The notes under the pieces are model-generated. The model was not told where the DNA came from. It did not search any database and saw only the letters and a list, made by a program, of their open reading frames with translations. Positions 34,348 to 41,907 of a stretch of DNA of 64,000 nt are shown piece by piece. The translations under genes and the position numbers were made by a program. The stretch's first letter is position 1; each line of letters begins with the position of its first letter. The stretch lies in assembly GCF_000336615.1 (NCBI RefSeq), contig NZ_AOLW01000010.1:62001-126000 (forward strand), written 5' to 3'. This DNA is from Haloarcula amylolytica JCM 13557 (GTDB lineage: Archaea; Halobacteriota; Halobacteria; Halobacteriales; Haloarculaceae).

Positions 34348-34602
34348 TCAGCCGCCCGCCCGCATCGCTTTCTGTGCGAACTTCTCGATGAGCGGCTCTA
34401 GCGTCTCCGGGTCGCCGTCGAACTGGATCGTCACCTCGTTGAGCTGGAGGCTCGGCCCGATAGCGACTTTCTCCTCCGAGAGTGTCGCCGCCCAGCCGTC
34501 GCCTTCGACGGTCGCTTCGCCGCGTTGCTCGCCGCCGAGGTTCTCCAGATAGCCGATAGCAGCCCGCACCGAGATGCCGCGAAAACTCCGTTCACGCTCC
34601 AT
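34348..34602 (-). CDS. Small protein, possibly related to a MoaD-associated domain
   Basis: 84 residues from ATG 34602; the longer upstream frame lacks coding character. The fold looks alpha/beta: RGISVRAAIGYLENLGGEQ, then EATVEGDGWAATLSEEKVAIGPSLQLNEVTIQFDG, then a C-terminal helix PLIEKFAQKAMRAGG. The pattern and the neighbours (aldehyde oxidoreductase, two MoaD-like genes) recall the small C-terminal domain linked to MoaD-related proteins (DUF1952), but this is a weak guess. A terminal GG is present, though it follows a helix rather than a beta-grasp strand. Confidence 0.55.
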   Translation of the reverse strand: MERERSFRGISVRAAIGYLENLGGEQRGEATVEGDGWAATLSEEKVAIGPSLQLNEVTIQFDGDPETLEPLIEKFAQKAMRAGG

Positions 34603-34709
34603 TACGTGGTCGTTACGGGTGCGGTCGTCTAAACCTATCGGCGGTCCGGCGCTCGTTTGCCACAACAGCGCTATCCCGGATGGCTCCACCTCTCCCGGAC
34701 GGATACCCT

Positions 34710-35078
34710 CTATCCTGGCCGGATGCCGTCGTCGACGATGCGGGCGTTTCGCTCGCGGTTGATGCGCTCGTCTAGGTCGGCGTGGTCGTAAATCTGAGCG
34801 ATGACGGCGGCGTGGAGGTCGCGCCAGGCCATCGCGTAGATGGGGGACTGGCCCCAGGCCCGGAGTTCGACGACGTACTCGTCGTAGGCCTCCCACCGAC
34901 TCTCGAACTGCTCGATGTGGTCGACGACGGCGCTGGCCGGCTCCTCGGAATCGAGGGCCGCGTTGAGTTCCCGCTCCCAGCCACCGACGGCCTGCTCCAT
35001 GTCGCGTTTCGTGTCCTCGCTGTCCGGCGGCAGCGAGTCGACAATCCCGGACGGAATCCCCAGTTCGATGTCGTCCAT
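34710..35078 (-). CDS. Helical protein of unknown function
   Basis: 122 residues from ATG 35078 (MDDIELGIPSGIVDSLP). Predicted helices EDTKRDMEQAVGGWERELNAAL, SAVVDHIEQFESRWEAYDEYVVEL and MAWRDLHAAVIAQIYDHADL give an up-down bundle; Trp residues are unusually frequent. No cofactor motif seen. It is the first of three small minus-strand genes beside the MoaD-like gene, which is divergent. Function unknown. Confidence 0.6.
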   Translation of the reverse strand: MDDIELGIPSGIVDSLPPDSEDTKRDMEQAVGGWERELNAALDSEEPASAVVDHIEQFESRWEAYDEYVVELRAWGQSPIYAMAWRDLHAAVIAQIYDHADLDERINRERNARIVDDGIRPG

Positions 35079-35169
35079 ATCGCCACACAGAGTTCGCGGC
35101 CAATAAATCCCAGCGATAGGCGAACATGTTCGCATCTACTGCTTTGTGTCGGCGGGCTGTAGAATACAT

Positions 35170-35571
35170 ATGAGCAGTGAGACAGTAGAGCGACAGTCGT
35201 CGGCACCGGACCTGACCACTGTCGAGGTCAGGTGTACCGGCCACGTTCGCCGGGTCGTCGGCGAACCGTCGCTGTCGTACACGTTCGAAGGGGACACGCT
35301 GCGTGACTTCCTCGACGCGTTCTTCCGGGAGTACGACGTGAGCGACATGCTCATCGCGGAAACCGAAGCTGACGCCACCACCGAGGGCTGGGCCCCGGAG
35401 ATGGCGGACCTGCCGGGCGACTGGGCGAAAAACCCCGAAGGCGAGCAGACCAGATGCTACGCGCGAGTGACGGTCAACGGCGAGTTCAACGAACACCTCG
35501 ACGGACTGGATACGGAACTGGAAGCCGGCGACCGCGTCGGGCTGATGTTCCCGTTCATCTTCTGCTGCTGA
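35170..35571 (+). CDS. MoaD/ThiS-like beta-grasp protein with C-terminal Cys-Cys
   Basis: 133 residues from ATG 35170. A beta-grasp fold is indicated by TTVEVRCTGHVRRVVGE, GDTLRDFLDAFFREYDV, a long middle insertion with Trp residues, CYARVTVNGEFNEHLDGLDTEL and EAGDRVGLMFPF. Sulfur-carrier proteins of this family end in Gly-Gly, which is needed for adenylation; this one ends FPFIFCC. It may therefore be a structural or regulatory relative, or carry sulfur on Cys. It sits close to the aldehyde oxidoreductase and a canonical MoaD/SAMP-like gene on the other strand (35602-35874). Confidence 0.75.
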   Translation: MSSETVERQSSAPDLTTVEVRCTGHVRRVVGEPSLSYTFEGDTLRDFLDAFFREYDVSDMLIAETEADATTEGWAPEMADLPGDWAKNPEGEQTRCYARVTVNGEFNEHLDGLDTELEAGDRVGLMFPFIFCC

Positions 35572-35601
35572 TTCGAGTCCCGCCTGCTCCGCCGGACCGA
35601 G

Positions 35602-35874
35602 CTACCCCCCGGCGACTGGCGGGAACACGCTGAGCTCGTCCCCGTCCTCCAGCGCGGTCTCCAGCCCGTCGAGATGGGCAATATCCGTTCCGTTCCGGAG
35701 AATCGTCAGGTACTCCCGCAGTTCGCCGTCCTCGAACAGGTCCATCTCGGTGTACTCCTCGGAGAGCTGCCGGAGCACGTCACCCGCCTGGAGGCCGCTC
35801 TCGTACTCACGCTGAACCGTTTTCTGCCCCACGGCTTCCCGGAAGTTGGCGAAAAACCGCAGCTCGATTTGCAT
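35602..35874 (-). CDS. SAMP1/MoaD-like ubiquitin-fold protein
   Basis: 90 residues. Beta-grasp sequence MQIELRFFANFREAVGQKT, AGDVLRQLSEEY, ILRNGTDIAHLDGLET, and the end GDELSVFPPVAGG. The terminal Gly-Gly is the activation site for UbaA-type E1 enzymes, and a ubaA gene lies at 8.3-9.1 kb. The LRNG and FPPVxGG motifs are close to the haloarchaeal small modifier SAMP1, which can act both as a protein tag and as MoaD in molybdopterin synthase. Which role dominates here is not decided. It converges with the Cys-Cys beta-grasp gene. Confidence 0.85.
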   Translation of the reverse strand: MQIELRFFANFREAVGQKTVQREYESGLQAGDVLRQLSEEYTEMDLFEDGELREYLTILRNGTDIAHLDGLETALEDGDELSVFPPVAGG

Positions 35875-36026
35875 ACCGCTGGGTTGGCGGTCGAGTGGCT
35901 TAAATCACAGCGCTCGGACCGCGTGAATCGAACGAGCAACTGATTTATTCGTTGTATTCAATCGATCATGGACCTCGAATTCCTATCCGATGGGAACGAC
36001 TTCGACCCGTTTTAGCGTCCCAGCCC

Positions 36027-37001
36027 ATGACTCCGCGTATGGAACGTGTGGTCGCAAGCGATGACCCGATGATAGCTGTCGACCGACTGCGGGCGGAACT
36101 CGACGCCGATGTCGTCGTCGCGGAGACAGATGACGAGGACGCGGTCCGGGACGCTGCCGCCGGTGCAGCGGCGCTCGTCGTGGACGTGAACACGCCGGTC
36201 ACCGCCGCGGTGCTCGACGCGCTGGACGACCTTCAGATCGTCGCGCGAGCGGGTGTCGGTATCGACAACATCGACGTGTCCGCGGCGGCGGACAACGGCG
36301 TGACCGTCACGAACGTCCCTGAGTACTGCACGGACGAGGTCGCGACCCACACGGTGACGCTCCTGCTCGACTGCGTTCGGACGCTCACGGCCTACGACCG
36401 CGATGTTCGCGACGGCGGGTGGGGCTGGGAGCGGACCCGCCCGGTCCATCGCGTCCGCGACCGGACGCTCGGCCTCGTCTCCTTCGGCCCCATCGCGCGG
36501 CGAGTGCGCGACCAACTGCGAGGGTTCGACATCGACGTCATCGCGTACGACCCGTACGTCGACGCCGAGGAGATGGCCGAAGCCGATGTCGAGAAAGTCA
36601 CGCTGGGGACGCTATACGAGCGGGCCGACTACGTCTCCCTCCACGCGCCGTTGACCGAGAGCACGGCGGAGATGATAGACGCTGACGCGCTCGCGGCGAT
36701 GCGCGACCACGCCGTCCTCGTCAACACCGGCCGCGGCGGCCTCGTCGACGAGAGAGCGCTTCGGGCGGCGTTGGACGACGGGACGATTGCGGCCGCCGGC
36801 CTCGACGTACTGGGCGAAGAGCCGCCGACGGCTGCCCATCCGCTGGTCGGCCTCGACAACTGTATCGTCACGCCACACGCGGCGTGGTACTCCGAGGAAG
36901 CTCGCGACGACCTCAACGCCGCCGTCGCTGCGAACGTCGAGGCCGCGCTGGCCGGTGAGACGCCACCGAACCGGATCGACCCCGAGACGGACTGGCTGTA
37001 A
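36027..37001 (+). CDS. D-isomer 2-hydroxyacid dehydrogenase (CtBP/SerA-like)
   Basis: 324 residues from ATG 36027; ATG 36039 (MERVVASDD) is equally plausible. The catalytic domain has LQIVARAGVGIDNIDV and PEYCTDEVATHTVTLLL. The NAD domain has GLVSFGPIARRVRDQL followed by VIAYDPYVD, and the catalytic Arg, Glu and His are in NTGRGGLVDERAL, GLDVLGEEPP and TPHAAWYS. The usual GxGxxG dinucleotide loop is altered to SFGPIA. There is no ACT domain, so it is not full SerA; it fits the C-terminal-binding-protein-like dehydrogenases. Substrate unknown. Confidence 0.88.
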   Translation: MTPRMERVVASDDPMIAVDRLRAELDADVVVAETDDEDAVRDAAAGAAALVVDVNTPVTAAVLDALDDLQIVARAGVGIDNIDVSAAADNGVTVTNVPEYCTDEVATHTVTLLLDCVRTLTAYDRDVRDGGWGWERTRPVHRVRDRTLGLVSFGPIARRVRDQLRGFDIDVIAYDPYVDAEEMAEADVEKVTLGTLYERADYVSLHAPLTESTAEMIDADALAAMRDHAVLVNTGRGGLVDERALRAALDDGTIAAAGLDVLGEEPPTAAHPLVGLDNCIVTPHAAWYSEEARDDLNAAVAANVEAALAGETPPNRIDPETDWL

Positions 37002-37065
37002 ATATACGGCCAGGGTTGACCGCTAACACCGTCGAAACGGTTGTCGGCGAGTGGCGTGACCGCGC

Positions 37066-37467
37066 TCAGCAGCGGATGAACTCCCGACGCTGGTCGCCGA
37101 GGGCGCTCTGACCCGTGACTGCTGTCTTGATATCTCGGACGAGGTTCGAGAGATACGCGCGAAGCCCGGGGTCACACGTCCCGACGCGCCTGGCCTGCCG
37201 GTAATCACAGCAGAGCGCGACCGGCAATAGCGGGGCCGCAAACAGTCCCGAAAGCGTGACGCCCAACTGGAAGGGGTGGCCGGCCGGGACGGCGAGCCAC
37301 GCAGCGGCCACGACCGCCCAAGACACCACCCCGTAGAGGACGGTGTGTCGCCAGTTGTGTGCCGGCAGTTCGTATCCGCGAATGCGTGACGAAGAGTCGT
37401 CCGGCGTGCCGCCGGTGACCGGGCCACCGGGCGACTCGCCAGTAGATGAGGAGAGAGGACACGACAT
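37066..37467 (-). CDS. Two-helix membrane protein
   Basis: 133 residues. A polar Ser/Gly/Pro-rich N-terminus of about 40 residues precedes two membrane helices (VLYGVVSWAVVAAAWLAV and LGVTLSGLFAAPLLPVALCC), then a basic cytoplasmic tail with several Cys and Arg (DYRQARRVGTCDPGLRAYL ... REFIRC). No family recognised. It converges with the dehydrogenase gene and is divergent from the Bat-type regulator at 37.6 kb. Confidence 0.6.
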   Translation of the reverse strand: MSCPLSSSTGESPGGPVTGGTPDDSSSRIRGYELPAHNWRHTVLYGVVSWAVVAAAWLAVPAGHPFQLGVTLSGLFAAPLLPVALCCDYRQARRVGTCDPGLRAYLSNLVRDIKTAVTGQSALGDQRREFIRC

Positions 37468-37562
37468 ACTCTATCGGTGGCCTTGCGTGTTAATCACGGC
37501 TTGTTTGGCATACGCCGAATGAGACAGTGCGTATAAGCCGCTCGACGCGCAACGGGACGTAT

Positions 37563-38348
37563 ATGCGAGAGTTCATCTTCACTATCGACTACGAGCGGAA
37601 CGTCGACCCCGTGATGGACGTGTTCATCGACTACCCGGAGACCCACTCCCGGACTATCGCGTGCAACGTCACGCGAGACGGGATGTGGCGGCTCGAACGG
37701 GTCGCCGGCCCGGAGACCGCCCTCGAACAGCTTGACGACGTGTACGACGACCCGGTCCAGTGTACCGAGTGCATCGGGACCCGCAACTGCAAGACCGACT
37801 GGACGTACGAGGTCATCGGCTCGGACCCCGGGGCCCGGACGGTGTACAGCTACCGGTCCGAAGCGGGTGACTGTCACTCGATTCCGCGGCTGGCCATCGA
37901 CCACGTCGGCCGCGGCGTCCTCGTCGAGACCGAACGCCGTGGGAGCCGGTGTGAGTGGCGGCTGCTCCTGTGCAGCGACGCCGGCGTCGACGGGCTGTTC
38001 GAGGAGATGGAATCCGAGCTCCGCGAGGGGCTCACCGTCGAGTTCCGGCAGCTTAGCTCGCCCTCGTACTGGGTCGACGAGGCCGTGACACTGGCGGAGC
38101 TCCCGCCGGAGCAACAGGCCGCCGTCGAGGCTGCCGTCGAACACGGCTACTACCGGACGCCGCGGGACACTTCGCTCACCGACCTCGCCGAGACGCTCGA
38201 CGTGTCGCGGTCGACGCTCCAGTACCGCCTCCAGCGGGCCGAAGCGTGGATCGTCCGGTCGTTCGTCACGCGGTCGATGGGGCCGGTTCAGGCCGACGAA
38301 GACGTCGCCGAGGGCGGACGGCTCCGCATCGGTCGCTCCGGCGTGTAG
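37563..38348 (+). CDS. Bat-type HTH_10 transcriptional regulator
   Basis: 261 residues from ATG 37563. The N-terminal 190 residues form the bacterio-opsin activator-like sensor part (MREFIFTIDYERNVDPVMD), which carries a Cys cluster, CTECIGTRNCKTDW, followed by further Cys, possibly a metal or redox site. The C-terminal HTH_10 is LPPEQQAAVEAAVEHGYYRTPR then TSLTDLAETLDVSRSTLQYRL. The Cys pattern resembles DmsR-type anaerobic regulators. The target is unknown; no respiratory genes adjoin it. Confidence 0.85.
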   Translation: MREFIFTIDYERNVDPVMDVFIDYPETHSRTIACNVTRDGMWRLERVAGPETALEQLDDVYDDPVQCTECIGTRNCKTDWTYEVIGSDPGARTVYSYRSEAGDCHSIPRLAIDHVGRGVLVETERRGSRCEWRLLLCSDAGVDGLFEEMESELREGLTVEFRQLSSPSYWVDEAVTLAELPPEQQAAVEAAVEHGYYRTPRDTSLTDLAETLDVSRSTLQYRLQRAEAWIVRSFVTRSMGPVQADEDVAEGGRLRIGRSGV

Positions 38349-38566
38349 TCGTCGCCGTCACATTCTGGCTCCTGAATCGGACCGGGGCGTATCACCCCGT
38401 CCACAGCGGTTCAGAGCGGGAACAGAGTCCCGGACTGCAGTAGAACATCTCACACATACTCACCGACTGTCCAAAGTTCGGCGTGTGCCAAACGAGTCGT
38501 CATGGGGGATGCACCCCTATAATTGGGTACGACCGCGGGCGTCCCACGCGCTCGCAGAGGCACACT

Positions 38567-39586
38567 ATGACGACACGCAGCATCTATTCCCCCGACGAAC
38601 GCGGTGACAGTGTGGACGAACAGGCCGAGTCCGAGGCGAGCACCGGCCACGCCTGCCCGGACTGTGGCGGGAGCCTCGTCACCGACGACAGTCGCGGCGA
38701 GACGGTCTGTGAATCCTGCGGCCTCGTCGTCGACGAGGACGAGATTGACCACGGACCGGAGTGGCGCGCCTTCGACAGCCAGGAGCGCGACAACAAGCGC
38801 CGCGTCGGTGCCCCGACGACGGAGATGAAACACGACAAGGGCCTCTCGACCAACATCGGCTGGCAGAACAAGGACGCCTACGGCAACTCCCTGTCGACGC
38901 GCCAGCGCGAGAAGATGCAGCGCCTGCGGACCTGGGACGAGCGGTTCCGAACCCGCGACCACGCCGAGCGAAACCTCAAGCAGGCGCTGGGCGAGATCGA
39001 CCGGATGGGGAGCGCCCTCGGCGTCCCCGAGAGCGCCCGCGAGACGGCCAGCGTCATCTACCGCCGCGCCCTCGATGAGGGGATGCTTCCCGGCCGCTCC
39101 ATCGAAGGGATGGCGACTGCCGCGCTGTACGCCGCAATCAGACAGTCGAACCTCCCGCAGACGCTCGACGATATGGCCGTCGTCAGCCGCGTCGATGAGA
39201 TGGAGTTCACCCGTGCGTACCGCTATCTCAACCGGGAACTCTCCTTGCAGGTCGGCCCGCCGGACCCCGCGACCTACCTCAGCAAGTTCATCTCGGAACT
39301 CGACGCCGACGACGCCCTCGAACGCCAGGCCCGCGCCCTCATCGAGGCGGGGAAGGAAGCGAACGTCCACAGCGGCAAGAGCCCCGTCGGCCTCGCCGCC
39401 GCGGCCATCTACGCCGCCGGCCTGCTACTGGGCGAGGAGATGACCCAGGAAACCGTCAGCGAGGCCACCGACATCAGCACCGTGACCATCCGCGAGCGCT
39501 ACCGCGAACTGCTGGAAGCCGAGGCGGAACTCGACGACAGCGCCGTCGACGCGACGAGCGGTGCCGAGTCCGGCGCAAGCGCCTAA
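38567..39586 (+). CDS. tfb: Transcription initiation factor IIB (TFB)
   Basis: 339 residues from ATG 38567, which has a GAGG ribosome site 7 bases upstream. An N-terminal zinc ribbon (CPDCGG ... CESCGLVV) binds RNA polymerase, the B-finger/reader region EWRAFDSQERDNKRRVGAP follows, and two cyclin folds (about 130-225 and 235-320) bind TBP and DNA; the BRE-reading helix is in EATDISTVTIRERY. The protein recruits RNA polymerase to TBP-bound promoters. Haloarchaea have several TFB paralogues for different conditions; which one this is cannot be told. A TATA box (CTATAATTG) is near 38516. Confidence 0.95.
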   Translation: MTTRSIYSPDERGDSVDEQAESEASTGHACPDCGGSLVTDDSRGETVCESCGLVVDEDEIDHGPEWRAFDSQERDNKRRVGAPTTEMKHDKGLSTNIGWQNKDAYGNSLSTRQREKMQRLRTWDERFRTRDHAERNLKQALGEIDRMGSALGVPESARETASVIYRRALDEGMLPGRSIEGMATAALYAAIRQSNLPQTLDDMAVVSRVDEMEFTRAYRYLNRELSLQVGPPDPATYLSKFISELDADDALERQARALIEAGKEANVHSGKSPVGLAAAAIYAAGLLLGEEMTQETVSEATDISTVTIRERYRELLEAEAELDDSAVDATSGAESGASA

Positions 39587-39611
39587 GCCGTCACGGAACC
39601 CCAATCTTCTC

Positions 39612-40406
39612 TTAGCCCCGCTGTCCCTCGAAATCGTCCAGCCATCCGCGGACGACGCTCTCTATCGCGCCGGTCGTGCTCCCGACGTGCAGTATCTGGT
39701 ACCCCGACTCGGCCTTCTCGTTCACGTCGTCCATCCCGAACCCGAGACCGCCGACGGTGACGTCCGCTTCCACTGCCGCCGAGCGGACCGTCTCCACCGC
39801 CTCCTGCACCTCCGGATGCTCGATTTCGCCGGGATAACCGAGCGACACCGACAGGTCGAACGGCCCGATGAACACGAAACCGAGTTCAGGTACGTCCAGA
39901 ATCGCGTCAATATTGTCGACGGCCTCCTTCGTCTCGATTGTGGTCCCGACCAGCGTCTCCTCGTCCGAGGCCTCGATGTAGTTCTCGCCCAGGCCCCAGC
40001 GGCGCGCTCGGGGCGCTGCCAGTCCCCGGTCGCCCGGGTCGCCGTCGTACCGGAACCGGCCGGATTTAACCGCTTCGCGCACCTCCTCGGCAGTTTCGAC
40101 CCGCGGCAGGAAGACGTTCTTGACCCCCAGGTCCAGCGCCTTCCGCACCAGCGTCGGGGATGTATCCGGCAGGCGGACCAGTAGCTCCGTCCCGGTGCCG
40201 TCGGCCGCCCGCAGGAGGTTCTCGACTGTCGCCGCGTCCCACGGGTCCGGCCCGCCGTGCTCGAAGTCGAGCCAGATGAAATCGACCCCGAGGTCGCCGT
40301 AGAACTCTACCAGTGTCGGGCTGTATGTGTTATCGAGGACGCCCAGCGCGACGCCGCCGCTATCGACTGTCTTGCGGAGTCCGTTCGTCGGCAGTGGTTC
40401 GGCCAT
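39612..40406 (-). CDS. HpcH/HpaI family aldolase
   Basis: 264 residues of the class II pyruvate aldolase fold (KPHMT superfamily). Key features are LGVLDNTYSPTLVEFYGDLGVDFIWLDFEHGGPD, the Arg in LLVRLPDTSPTLVRKALDLG, a metal site in IETKEAVDNIDAIL (Glu) and GFVFIGPFDLSVSLG (Asp), and FLPRVETAEE. Such enzymes split or form 2-keto-3-deoxy acids or 4-hydroxy-2-oxo acids. In haloarchaea some act in sugar breakdown; the substrate here is unknown. It follows the cupin gene by 78 bases and may be co-transcribed. Confidence 0.87.
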   Translation of the reverse strand: MAEPLPTNGLRKTVDSGGVALGVLDNTYSPTLVEFYGDLGVDFIWLDFEHGGPDPWDAATVENLLRAADGTGTELLVRLPDTSPTLVRKALDLGVKNVFLPRVETAEEVREAVKSGRFRYDGDPGDRGLAAPRARRWGLGENYIEASDEETLVGTTIETKEAVDNIDAILDVPELGFVFIGPFDLSVSLGYPGEIEHPEVQEAVETVRSAAVEADVTVGGLGFGMDDVNEKAESGYQILHVGSTTGAIESVVRGWLDDFEGQRG

Positions 40407-40484
40407 GTCTTGTCAGTGAACTGCAACACCGATAAGCGTGGTGCGGAAACGGCCGGTCAGTTCTGGTATCCCGACAGCGGCCCC

Positions 40485-40811
40485 TTACTGTCCCGGCAGC
40501 GGACAGAGGCTCGCGGTCAGCACGACGACGCCATCGGTGTGATTGTGCGCGCCGTGGGCCTGCCCCCGCTCGTTCAGCACGACCCCCGGCGCGGCGATGG
40601 CTTCCTCTCTCTCCTCCTGCTGGACCGTCACCTCGCCGCGGACGACGTGGAACACGTTCGTCGCGTCATCGTGTTCGTGCGGGTCGATTGTCGCGTCCGG
40701 CCCCAGCGCGAACGCCTTCACCAGTACGTCGTCGGTCACTGCCAGTTCCCCGTCGATGACTTCGCCCTCTTCCGGTTCGGCGTCGAACTCGGACAAGCGG
40801 TCGAGCGTCAT
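40485..40811 (-). CDS. Single-domain cupin protein
   Basis: 108 residues. The two cupin motifs are DPHEHDDATNVFHVVRGEVTV and PGVVLNERGQAHGAHNHTDG; His residues suggest a bound metal. The fold is a one-domain beta-barrel with no fused enzyme, so it may be a small isomerase, oxygenase or a sensor. It lies upstream of the aldolase gene, and its promoter side faces the composite palindrome at 40.9-41.1 kb. Confidence 0.82.
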   Translation of the reverse strand: MTLDRLSEFDAEPEEGEVIDGELAVTDDVLVKAFALGPDATIDPHEHDDATNVFHVVRGEVTVQQEEREEAIAAPGVVLNERGQAHGAHNHTDGVVVLTASLCPLPGQ

Positions 40812-40893
40812 ATTTGCCCGTGGGCCGGGGCGTCCTTAGCCGTTCGGTTGCTAGGAAAAGTTGCATCTGTTTGTGTGGTTGCGTGATTGAACA

Positions 40894-41140
40894 ACCAGAA
40901 AGCCCCCGCGTTCTCAGCTCCCGCGACTCGCTGCGCTCCAGTAGGTGCTTGCGTCGTCGGGGTTCGCTGAGAACGCGGCCCCTTTCAGTCCCATCCCTGC
41001 CGGCTGGCCAAACAGCTACGAGGTGGGACTGAAAGGGGCGGCTGGCTGAACGACGGCGGACGACGTAAGGACCACAGTGAGCGGAGCGAGCGAGGACCGC
41101 AGCGAGTCCCCCGAGTTCAGCCAGCCGGGGCTTTCTGGCT
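40894..41140. repeat. Composite palindrome, full copy with three hairpins
   Basis: Left end CCAGAAAGCCCC (40895-40906); arm 1 with a perfect 12-bp stem (40907-40918 with 40966-40977); box GCCCCTTTCAGTCCCA paired with its complement over 16 bp (40978-40993 with 41024-41039); arm 2 with a different perfect 12-bp stem (41040-41051 with 41115-41126); right end GGGGCTTTCTGG (41127-41138). All five segments abut without unpaired bases. No open frame fits inside. It occupies most of the gap between the methyltransferase and cupin genes. Confidence 0.92.
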
Positions 41141-41179
41141 GTTAGACTACGCACTCGCGCTGCAGTGTCTCCAAACGTC

Positions 41180-41905
41180 TCACACATCTACTAGCCGGAA
41201 GGCGAGACTGTACATCGTCCCGGTTCGCTCGGAGCCGATAGCAGACACGAGGTCAGCAGCTATCGCGGCCAGCGGTTCCCCAATCACGTCCGGAAGCTCG
41301 TCTGCGTATCCACGCACCACGTCGGCGTGGGCGTCCAGATGCGCCTCGGTCCAGGGAACGGGGTCGAGCAGCGTCTTTCGGTGTTCGACAGTCCAGCCGT
41401 GATCGGCAAACACCGCAGCCAGCACGGCGACGGGGTAGAACGTCAGCGCCGGCCGGCCGTCGACCACCCGCGCGGCGGCGTTCTCAAGCGCGAACAGCCG
41501 GTTGACAGCCCCGTCGGTGGGTGGCACCGCGTAGTCGTCGACGACGAGACGCCCACCGGGTTTCGCCACCCGTGCCAGTTCGGCCGCGACGGCGTCCAGG
41601 TCGGCAGGCGGCAGGACGTTACAGAGCCCGTGGGCGGTGACGAGGTCGACGCTGCCGGTCCCAAGCGGCGTCGCCCGGAGGTCGGCCTCGATGACCACGA
41701 GGCGGTCGGCGTTCCCGTCCCCGACGCGCTCGCGGACCGTTGCGGCGTGGTCGGCGTCGTTCGTCACCGCGTACACCCGCTTCGCGCCCGCGGCCAGCAG
41801 TCCGGCCGTCGTGTTCCCGACGCCGGCCCCCGCCTCAAGACAGACCTGGCCTTCGACCTGCCGGTCGGCGAGGGCGGCCGTCACCGTCTCCGGAACGCCG
41901 TCCAC
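41180..41905 (-). CDS. SAM-dependent methyltransferase
   Basis: 241 residues of the class I Rossmann fold. Motif I is VCLEAGAGVGNTTAGLLAAG; the Asp/Asn following beta 2 is in YAVTNDAD; motif II/III region VIEADLRATPLGTGSVDLVTAHGLCNVLPP and the later KPGGRLVVDDY are clear. Substrate not determined. It starts two bases after the stop of the aldo/keto reductase gene on the same strand, which suggests a two-gene operon. Confidence 0.87.
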   Translation of the reverse strand: MDGVPETVTAALADRQVEGQVCLEAGAGVGNTTAGLLAAGAKRVYAVTNDADHAATVRERVGDGNADRLVVIEADLRATPLGTGSVDLVTAHGLCNVLPPADLDAVAAELARVAKPGGRLVVDDYAVPPTDGAVNRLFALENAAARVVDGRPALTFYPVAVLAAVFADHGWTVEHRKTLLDPVPWTEAHLDAHADVVRGYADELPDVIGEPLAAIAADLVSAIGSERTGTMYSLAFRLVDV

Positions 41906-41907
41906 GC

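Noticed and set aside
40894-41140. CRISPR array
   Set aside because: The repeats are inverted, not regularly spaced direct repeats with unique spacers, and no cas gene is nearby.
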